Assembly: GCA_002394165.1 (NCBI GenBank)
Contig: DGTA01000020.1
Coordinates: 1-17,806 of the forward strand
Origin: Lachnospiraceae bacterium UBA4348
GTDB lineage: Bacteria; Bacillota; Clostridia; Lachnospirales; Lachnospiraceae
Direction of reading: 5' to 3'
DNA: 17,806 nucleotides
Shown: positions 11,957 to 17,806 of the stretch, piece after piece
How positions within the stretch are numbered: position 1 is the stretch's first letter
How the letters are laid out: each line of letters starts with the position of its first letter
The notes under the pieces: model-generated
Database searches by the model: none
Told to the model about the DNA's origin: nothing
The model's input: only the letters and a program-made list of their open reading frames with translations
Translations under genes and position numbers: made by a program

Positions 11957-13966
11957 ATGAATTCAGAAGAAAAACTTTTCTCACAGACACTGGCACGTTG
12001 TGCAAAGGAATTTCCGGACAGACCGGCGATCACCTGCCGCGGGACGACCGTGACTTTTTCACAGCTCAAACTTGCTGCCGACCGCTGTGCTCTCTCTCTT
12101 GTAAAGGCCGGATTCTCAAAGGATGACAAAGCTGTTTTATGGGGCTTTAACGGGATCGAATGGATGGTCGCTTTTTACGGCATCATCCAGGCAGGCGGCG
12201 TGGCCGCCCTTATGAATTACGGGCTGAAAGCCCCCGATGTCAGCGCCCTGTCCAAAATGGTCAGCGCTTCCTGGGGCTTCATCGGCGGAAATACCATCAG
12301 CATTGCCAGTCCGGAAGCGGCTGCCAAAGCACTGGTCGAGGGCGGCATCCCTGCCGGCCATATCTTCCCGGCGACGGCCTTTGTCGGTCCGGAAGCCTTC
12401 GCTCCGCTCTCGGCTGAAGAGAAAGCCATCCTTGAGCAGGCTCTTACAAGAACGCAGCCCAAGGATTCCCAGGTGATCATCTACACCACCGGAACCACTT
12501 CCATCCCCAAGGCGGTCCTTCAGTCTTCTTATTCTATCCTGAGCAATACGGAGGGCTGCGCGCAGATCCTCGCGGATGCGATCGGCGACAAGCTCTGCCT
12601 GGCGCTTCCCACCTTCCACAGTTACGGGCTGATGGTCGCCAACACCTACCTGTCCATGGGCAAGCACATTTTCCTTTCCCCGATCCTGAAACCGGACACC
12701 CTTCTGGGGATCATCTACGAAAACAAGATCACCGACATGTGCTCGGTCGGGGCGATCTACGGCATGCTTACTTCCATGCCTGAATTTGCCGAAAAGCTTT
12801 CCGGCCAGCTGAACCTGTGCATCGTGGGCGGCGGTTTCACCACGCCTGTGGAAATGATGCGCTTTGAGAAGCTGCTGGGCGGCGGCAAACTGCTGTGCGG
12901 TTACGGACAGACGGAATGCTCGCCCGTGATCACGGTGGAGTCCTATGACGATCCGCTGGAAAAGAGAGCAGTCAGTGTCGGACGCTCCCTGCCCAACCAT
13001 GAAGTCCGGATCTGGAATGAGGGCACCGGCTTTGCAAAGACCGGAGAGCTTGGTGAGATCGTCGTCAAGGGCCCGAGCCTGATGAACGGCTACTACGGAC
13101 TGCCCCGGGAAATGCAGGCGATCGATGAGGACGGATGGCTGCATACCGGTGACCTTGGCCGCTTTGATGAGGACGGCATGCTCCAGTTTGCCGGCCGCAT
13201 CAAGGACATCATCATCCGCAGCGGTGAGAACATCTCCCCCGTTGAGATCGAGAAAGTTCTCCTTGAACAGGAAGAGATCCGCGAAGCCAAGGTCATGGGC
13301 GCCGCCCACCCGATCTGGGGCGAGAGCGTCGAGGCCTGCCTGGTGCTCAGGAAAGCGCCGCTTGATGAAGACAGCCTGCGTGCGCGCCTCAAAGAACGTC
13401 TCGGTTCCTTCAAGGTCCCGTCCCACTTCTTTATCTATGATGCTTTCCCGCTCAACGAGAACGGAAAGCTCAACCAGCGCGCCCTTCATACCGATATGCT
13501 GGAGAAGCTGTTTGAGACCAATCTCACAGCCGCCGTCAACAAGGGACTTCGGATCCTTGACCTGAAGCTGAAGAACAGAAGCTACACCATCGTTCCGGCC
13601 TGCTCCATGATCTGGCAGCTTGCAGACCAGATCGGTTTTGAAACGGAAAAATCCGACCAGATCCGCCTGAGCGTCGAAGAGATGCTGACCGACCGCATCG
13701 ACAATGCCTATGAGGACGATGCCTCGATCCGCATTGAAGTCCTGCTGATGCCCCAGTGGCTCCGCCTGCGCTTTACCGATACCGGCAGGAAATATTCCCT
13801 TGAGGATGAGGATGCGTCCATCAGCGCAAGGATCATCCTGGCCAATGTCGACTCCTATTCTTCCGGAGAGACGGACAGGGGCGAGACGGAGTACTGCCTG
13901 GATTACCAGTACAGTGACGATTTCAATGTCAAAGACTATCTGATGAGATATAAGGAGAGAAAATGA
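11957..13966 (+). CDS. AMP-forming acyl ligase fused to a degenerate RsbW-like domain
   Basis: Activates a carboxylic acid with ATP to an acyl-adenylate and probably an acyl-CoA. It has 669 residues, longer than usual. ANL core motifs: A3 loop YTTGTTSIPK (176-185), A5 YGQTE (316-320), A7 HTGDLGRFDEDG (396-407), A8 RIKDIIIRSGENISPVEIE (414-432) and the A10 lysine Lys504 (NENGKLNQ). From about residue 525 a second domain resembles the RsbW/SpoIIAB HATPase fold. It has SVEEMLTDRIDNAY in place of the N box, with Asp579 where Asn is expected, and FTDTG (606-610) as the G1 box, but no glycine-rich G2 box. It is therefore probably a binding rather than a kinase domain. The stop overlaps the next start (ATGA). 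No acyl carrier protein is nearby, so CoA is the likelier acceptor. The acid substrate is unknown. Confidence 0.9.
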   Translation: MNSEEKLFSQTLARCAKEFPDRPAITCRGTTVTFSQLKLAADRCALSLVKAGFSKDDKAVLWGFNGIEWMVAFYGIIQAGGVAALMNYGLKAPDVSALSKMVSASWGFIGGNTISIASPEAAAKALVEGGIPAGHIFPATAFVGPEAFAPLSAEEKAILEQALTRTQPKDSQVIIYTTGTTSIPKAVLQSSYSILSNTEGCAQILADAIGDKLCLALPTFHSYGLMVANTYLSMGKHIFLSPILKPDTLLGIIYENKITDMCSVGAIYGMLTSMPEFAEKLSGQLNLCIVGGGFTTPVEMMRFEKLLGGGKLLCGYGQTECSPVITVESYDDPLEKRAVSVGRSLPNHEVRIWNEGTGFAKTGELGEIVVKGPSLMNGYYGLPREMQAIDEDGWLHTGDLGRFDEDGMLQFAGRIKDIIIRSGENISPVEIEKVLLEQEEIREAKVMGAAHPIWGESVEACLVLRKAPLDEDSLRARLKERLGSFKVPSHFFIYDAFPLNENGKLNQRALHTDMLEKLFETNLTAAVNKGLRILDLKLKNRSYTIVPACSMIWQLADQIGFETEKSDQIRLSVEEMLTDRIDNAYEDDASIRIEVLLMPQWLRLRFTDTGRKYSLEDEDASISARIILANVDSYSSGETDRGETEYCLDYQYSDDFNVKDYLMRYKERK

Positions 13967-15171
13967 GCCGCCGTTATTTTGCAAATGAAAAGGTCAACGC
14001 CGGGCGGCAGAGCGAACTTGACCTGCTTAAGGCTTTATGTGTCGTCGGCATGATCTTTACCCATGTCTTCCTGGACCTGGGAAAAAATGTAATGCCGACG
14101 GTCGTGGATGATTATCTGACCGAGTTTTTCGGTGCAGCCACCTTTATGATCTGCATGGGCATCGGAATGGGCTATATGCGCAAACAGTCTCCCGCCTCCT
14201 ATCTGGCGAGGGGGTTCGGCCTGCTGACCATCGGCCAGTTCCTCAACATCGTCAGGAACGCGCTTCCGAACCTGATCGCCTGGTGGATCACCGGAAAACA
14301 GTTTTTCATCGCCAACTCGCTGCTGATCCTTCAGTCGGATATCCTGACCTTTGCCGGACTGGCCTTCCTGCTGATGGCGCTGTTTAAAAAGCTTCGTTTC
14401 AAGGATTGGGCTATTCTCGCTGCGGGCGTCGTGATGAGCCTGATCGCCCTCCTCATGTGGCATACCGTTCCGTCCCCGGCAAACTATCTGGCCAGCCAGA
14501 TGATGGCTTTCTTTGTGATCTCGGACGCGGAAGCTTACTTCCCGCTCCTTTGCTACTTCATCTTCGTGGCCTTCGGGTACTTTGTCGGAAGCTACTATCC
14601 CAGGATAAAGGACAAGGATGGCCTCGCAAACCGCATCATGCTGATCTGCTTCCCGCTCTCAGCCATCTACTACCTGGCGCGTTTCAACTTTGAGATGTCG
14701 TATCTTCCCGAGCTGGGCACGGATCTGCAGTACAACATGAAACCGACGCCGGACGCCATCGCCAACTGCCTGTTCACCCTCGGCATCATCGCGGTGCTCT
14801 ACAAGATCGTACAGGCCCCAGGCGGAAAGCTGCCGCACGTTGTCGACCATTTTTCAAGGTATATCAACAACTACTACTGCCTGCACTACATGTTCGTCCT
14901 GCCTGTGCAGACGATCCTGATCGCCGCAACCGGCGAGCTGCTTCCGGGGAAGGTCATTCCGTTCCTGTACGCCTGCCTTGTGACCGTGATCTGCTATGTG
15001 CTCATCAGCCTCAACGAAAAGTACTGGCACATCCATTTTGCCACGCTGCGGGGAACTAAGCTGGCCGTCTTTACGGCAGCTGTATGGATCGCGACGGTGG
15101 CCATCACTGCCTATGCCTATCCCAGGATCGAAGTATTTGCCAATATCTGGAATGAATACCTGCTGCCGTAA
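13963..15171 (+). CDS. Polytopic membrane acyltransferase (HGSNAT/DUF1624 or acyltransferase-3 like)
   Basis: Probably transfers an acyl group from cytoplasmic acyl-CoA across the membrane to an envelope sugar or lipid. It has 402 residues with roughly ten hydrophobic segments. The N-terminal signature RQSELDLLKALCVVGMIFTH, with Asp20 and His34, matches the opening helix of these families. NNYYCLHYMFVLPVQ near the C-terminal third adds a second membrane-embedded His. The start overlaps the ligase stop by 4 nt (ATGA), indicating translational coupling and close functional pairing: the ligase would supply the acyl donor. The acyl group and acceptor are not deducible, and family assignment between HGSNAT-like and acyltransferase-3 is uncertain. 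Confidence 0.72.
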   Translation: MSRRYFANEKVNAGRQSELDLLKALCVVGMIFTHVFLDLGKNVMPTVVDDYLTEFFGAATFMICMGIGMGYMRKQSPASYLARGFGLLTIGQFLNIVRNALPNLIAWWITGKQFFIANSLLILQSDILTFAGLAFLLMALFKKLRFKDWAILAAGVVMSLIALLMWHTVPSPANYLASQMMAFFVISDAEAYFPLLCYFIFVAFGYFVGSYYPRIKDKDGLANRIMLICFPLSAIYYLARFNFEMSYLPELGTDLQYNMKPTPDAIANCLFTLGIIAVLYKIVQAPGGKLPHVVDHFSRYINNYYCLHYMFVLPVQTILIAATGELLPGKVIPFLYACLVTVICYVLISLNEKYWHIHFATLRGTKLAVFTAAVWIATVAITAYAYPRIEVFANIWNEYLLP

Positions 15172-15205
15172 AGAAACAGCGTTCAAAGTTTTAAGGAGGA
15201 ATACC

Positions 15206-15505
15206 ATGACGATCAACAAACAGTATGAAAACACTTCCCTGACCATGATGATCGAAGGCCGGATCGACACGCAGACTGCACCGGACCTGCAGAAGGAAGT
15301 GGAAGAATCCCTCACCAATGTCACTGATCTGGTACTTGATTTTTCGAATGTCACCTACATCTCCTCTGCCGGTCTTCGCTCAGTCCTGACCGCCCAGAAC
15401 CGGATGGATGAAAAAGGCGGGACGATGGTCATCCGCGGAGCCGCAAAGAACATCAAAAATGTCTTTCAGGTGACCGGTTTCGACTCTTTCCTGACACTGG
15501 AATAA
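15206..15505 (+). CDS. STAS-domain anti-sigma-factor-antagonist-like protein
   Basis: Stand-alone STAS protein of 99 residues, related to SpoIIAA/RsbV. The signature region LVLDFSNVTYISSAGLRSVL aligns Ser54 with the phosphorylated Ser58 of SpoIIAA. The preceding Asp of SpoIIAA is Ser53 here, and the SSG of SpoIIAA becomes SAG. The fold pattern is complete through the final helix (KNIKNVFQVTGFDSFLTL). The start at 15206 follows AAGGAGGA, 34 nt after the acyltransferase gene and 4 nt before the SpoIIE-type gene. In partner switching this protein is phosphorylated by an RsbW-type kinase and dephosphorylated by a PP2C; both activities are encoded next door. Its target here is plausibly the RsbW-like tail of the ligase (inference), because no sigma factor gene is present. 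Confidence 0.93.
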   Translation: MTINKQYENTSLTMMIEGRIDTQTAPDLQKEVEESLTNVTDLVLDFSNVTYISSAGLRSVLTAQNRMDEKGGTMVIRGAAKNIKNVFQVTGFDSFLTLE

Positions 15506-15509
15506 TGAA

Positions 15510-17774
15510 ATGAATATCAAGGAACATCTGAAGAACGGCTTCGGGCTGTTTCAAAATTACGGCTGGAAAAGAAACCTGCTGGCAATCGCGGCGGGTTTCT
15601 TGTGCTGCCTCGGATCTGATATGCTGATCTCTTTACTTTCTTCGGTCCGGGTCCTGTCAGAATTCAGCCCGCTGATGGCCCTGCTTCCCTTCATCGGTTT
15701 TCTTCTGGGTATCTGGGGATTGATCGGAGTCGCTCTCAAATACATGATCGAAGTTATCCAGACAGCCTTCCTGGGTATGGATTTCTTTGCTTTTTCTTTA
15801 GAGCTCAATCTTCTCAGAATCCTCTACAGTGCACTGCCGGCTGTTCTGTGGTATCTGTTTTCCCTGAAGGAATCAAAAAAGACCCGCCTTCCGCGACTGG
15901 ATACTTCAGCTCATGTGATCCGGTATTACCTGATCATGATCCTTTCCGTACTCGCCTATCTGGTATTGATGTGCATTGCACTCGGAGGCATCTCTTCCCT
16001 TTCCGAGATACGCGAATGGGCGGTAGTTTTCTCCCAGTGCCTGAATACCGTGCTGATCTTGGGAATCCCGATCCTGCTCATCGTGTCCAGAATCCGGAAC
16101 CGGACGATCACGATCAACGAGAGACTGGTGCTCGCCTTCCTGACCATCGGCATCATTGCCTCCGCACTCGGAGCCTTGCTTGTCTATCAGACCACTCTCT
16201 TCCATGAACCGGAACTGTTTGAAAACTACGATCGCATCATGTTAAGTATCGCATCAGAATTTACAGACGCGGAGCGGGCTGTCATAGACCGGTACAACGC
16301 CTACTGGAACTGGTATTATGTGATCATTGCCGCCATGCTTAATATCCTGCTGGTTGTTGAGATTTTGTTCATGCGTTCCATCGAAAAGAAAGTGACAAAG
16401 CCCATCCAACTTCTGGACAATGTCCTTGAAGAGTATACGGCCCATGAGGAGGAGGGGCTTGATTCAGAGACCGCCATCAGCCGGTGCCGGCCTTACCGGT
16501 ACGGATACGGAGAGGTCAGCAGCCTGACCAGGACCTTTGTCAACATGGTGGGCGAGATCGACAATTATACCGAAAACCTGAAGCAGGTGACCGCCGAGAA
16601 GGGCCGGATCTCCGCAGAGCTCGATGTCGCCTCCAAGATCCAGCGCTCCATGCTGCCAAGCATCTTTCCGCCGTTTCCCGATCACCCGATGATCGACCTG
16701 TACGCGAGCATGACGCCTGCCAAAGAAGTGGGCGGAGACTTCTATGATTTTTATCTCATCGATAATGATCATCTGGTGCTGACGATCGCGGATGTTTCCG
16801 GAAAAGGCGTCCCCGCATCGCTTTTCATGGTCATCTCAAAGACCCTTCTGAAAAACTATGCGCAGACAGGCGCCTCCCCCAAGGACGTCCTGACATTCGT
16901 GAACCACCAGCTGTGCCAGAACAATGATTCGATGATGTTCTGCACGGTATGGCTCGGCATCCTGGATCTGACCAGCGGCGCACTTACCGCTGCCAACGCC
17001 GGTCACGAGTATCCGGCGATCCGGAAAAAGGACGGGACCTACGAACTGATCGTGAAAAAACATGATCCGGCGATCGGCGTCCGGGACGGACTTCGCTTCC
17101 ATGAATACGAGTTGATGCTCTCCCCCGGCGACACCCTGTTCCAGTATACGGACGGCGTGACCGAGGCGACGACCGCCTCCTATGAACTGTTCGATGAAGA
17201 AGGCCTGCTCCAGGCGCTCAATCGGAATCCGGACACCTCCGCGCAGGCCACGATCAGCCATGTGTATGACGCCATCAACGCCTTCGTAAAAGACGCTCCC
17301 CAGTTCGACGATATCACGATGCTCTGCCTTACCTACAGGGGAAACACAGAAAACGACGCCTCCAATCAGACACAGATCACCGTGCCCGCACGGATCGACC
17401 GGCTTGATGAAGTGACCGCCTTTATTGAAGAACAGCTTGAGAAAGTCTCCTGTTCTGAAGATGACCTGTTCTTTATCAATCTTGCCGTCGAAGAGATCTT
17501 TGTCAATATCGCCAATTACGCCTATGAAGGCGGCGAAGGCGACGTGGAGCTGTCATTCTCCTTTGATGAAGACGAGCGGATCGCTTCGTTCACCCTCACC
17601 GACAGCGGACTTCCCTTCGATCCCACCAGGACCCAGGAACCCGACATCACCCAGAAAGCATCCGAAAGAAAGATCGGCGGCATGGGCATCCATCTGGTGC
17701 GGAAAACAATGGATGAGGTGGATTACCAGTATAACCGCGGCCGGAACGTGCTGACCATTAAAAAGAAAATATGA
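15510..17774 (+). CDS. Membrane SpoIIE/PP2C phosphatase fused to an RsbW-type kinase
   Basis: A 754-residue signalling protein. Seven hydrophobic segments lie within residues 22-288, with a roughly 40-residue loop (229-266) before the last. A HAMP-like/coiled-coil linker follows (290-375), then a PP2C phosphatase domain (about 370-610) with metal-binding Asp410 and Asp413 (GGDFYD), Asp428 (IADVSGKG), Asp548 (YTDGVTEA) and Asp600/601 (FDDIT). The C-terminal HATPase domain (about 622-754) is intact: Glu662 and Asn666 in the N box (AVEEIFVNIANYAY), TDSGLPFDP as G1 and GGMGIHLV as G2. One polypeptide can thus both phosphorylate and dephosphorylate the STAS protein. The start is 4 nt after the STAS stop with little Shine-Dalgarno sequence, implying translational coupling. 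Confidence 0.95.
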   Translation: MNIKEHLKNGFGLFQNYGWKRNLLAIAAGFLCCLGSDMLISLLSSVRVLSEFSPLMALLPFIGFLLGIWGLIGVALKYMIEVIQTAFLGMDFFAFSLELNLLRILYSALPAVLWYLFSLKESKKTRLPRLDTSAHVIRYYLIMILSVLAYLVLMCIALGGISSLSEIREWAVVFSQCLNTVLILGIPILLIVSRIRNRTITINERLVLAFLTIGIIASALGALLVYQTTLFHEPELFENYDRIMLSIASEFTDAERAVIDRYNAYWNWYYVIIAAMLNILLVVEILFMRSIEKKVTKPIQLLDNVLEEYTAHEEEGLDSETAISRCRPYRYGYGEVSSLTRTFVNMVGEIDNYTENLKQVTAEKGRISAELDVASKIQRSMLPSIFPPFPDHPMIDLYASMTPAKEVGGDFYDFYLIDNDHLVLTIADVSGKGVPASLFMVISKTLLKNYAQTGASPKDVLTFVNHQLCQNNDSMMFCTVWLGILDLTSGALTAANAGHEYPAIRKKDGTYELIVKKHDPAIGVRDGLRFHEYELMLSPGDTLFQYTDGVTEATTASYELFDEEGLLQALNRNPDTSAQATISHVYDAINAFVKDAPQFDDITMLCLTYRGNTENDASNQTQITVPARIDRLDEVTAFIEEQLEKVSCSEDDLFFINLAVEEIFVNIANYAYEGGEGDVELSFSFDEDERIASFTLTDSGLPFDPTRTQEPDITQKASERKIGGMGIHLVRKTMDEVDYQYNRGRNVLTIKKKI

Positions 17775-17806
17775 TGGATGACAGTGAGTCAGTCTGCAAA
17801 TAAAAA

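Noticed and set aside
13529..13966. Active anti-sigma kinase on the ligase C-terminus
   Set aside because: The N-box Asn is replaced by Asp and no glycine-rich G2 box is present, so ATP binding is doubtful. I call it RsbW-like and degenerate.
12137..13984. 615-codon open frame on the minus strand, antisense to the acyl ligase gene
   Set aside because: It is a shadow of GC-rich codon use in the ligase gene. Its product matches no family I recognise, and the plus-strand frame has complete ANL motifs.
17771..17806. ATGATG overlapping the last stop codon as the start of a sixth operon gene
   Set aside because: The frame closes after ten codons at a TAA within the window. The remaining bases show no clear gene or terminator.

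Overview
This window looks like a chromosome segment from a Clostridia-class Firmicute, probably Lachnospiraceae or a close relative. The grounds are the rpmG-secE-nusG-rplK-rplA order, AGGAGG-type ribosome binding sites before almost every gene, sigma-A-type promoters with near-consensus boxes, SpoIIE/STAS partner-switching proteins and moderately GC-rich codon use. The species assignment is inference; no rRNA or other taxonomic marker lies in the window. There is no mobile element, CRISPR array, tRNA or rRNA. The only repeat-like object is one 56-bp inverted repeat.

Layout. (1) Positions 1-1866, minus strand: translation and transcription housekeeping operon rpmG-secE-nusG-rplK-rplA. rplA is cut by the window edge. 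The operon is driven by a strong promoter at 2002-2031, and a run of hairpins lies between nusG and rplK. (2) 2117-2485, plus: a DtxR/MntR-family metalloregulator, separated from the next gene by a bidirectional terminator. (3) 2522-4600, minus: cysteine biosynthesis, with serine O-acetyltransferase and cysteine synthase each having its own promoter. A 22-bp-stem inverted repeat lies between them, and a 15-bp palindrome covers the cysK -35 box. (4) 4682-7256, minus: a small two-TM protein, a cytoplasmic GH120-type beta-xylosidase and a Dabb-domain protein. (5) 7324-7917, plus: a histidine phosphatase. (6) 7910-10878, minus: an NptA/PhoU-type Na/Pi cotransporter and an aldo/keto reductase with two [4Fe-4S] motifs.

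(7) 11001-17774, plus: a tightly packed five-gene operon, the most interesting part of the window. It encodes a PAP2 membrane phosphatase, an AMP-forming acyl ligase fused to an RsbW/SpoIIAB-like domain, a polytopic membrane acyltransferase, a stand-alone STAS antagonist, and a membrane protein combining a PP2C/SpoIIE phosphatase with an intact RsbW-type kinase. The last three proteins plus the ligase tail hold every component of a partner-switching circuit, but no sigma factor is present. The apparent target domain is attached to a metabolic enzyme. I infer that a membrane signal sets the phosphorylation state of the STAS protein, which then docks on the ligase tail and controls acyl activation for transfer to a membrane or envelope substrate. 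Operon structure and domain content are seen directly; the regulatory wiring is a hypothesis.
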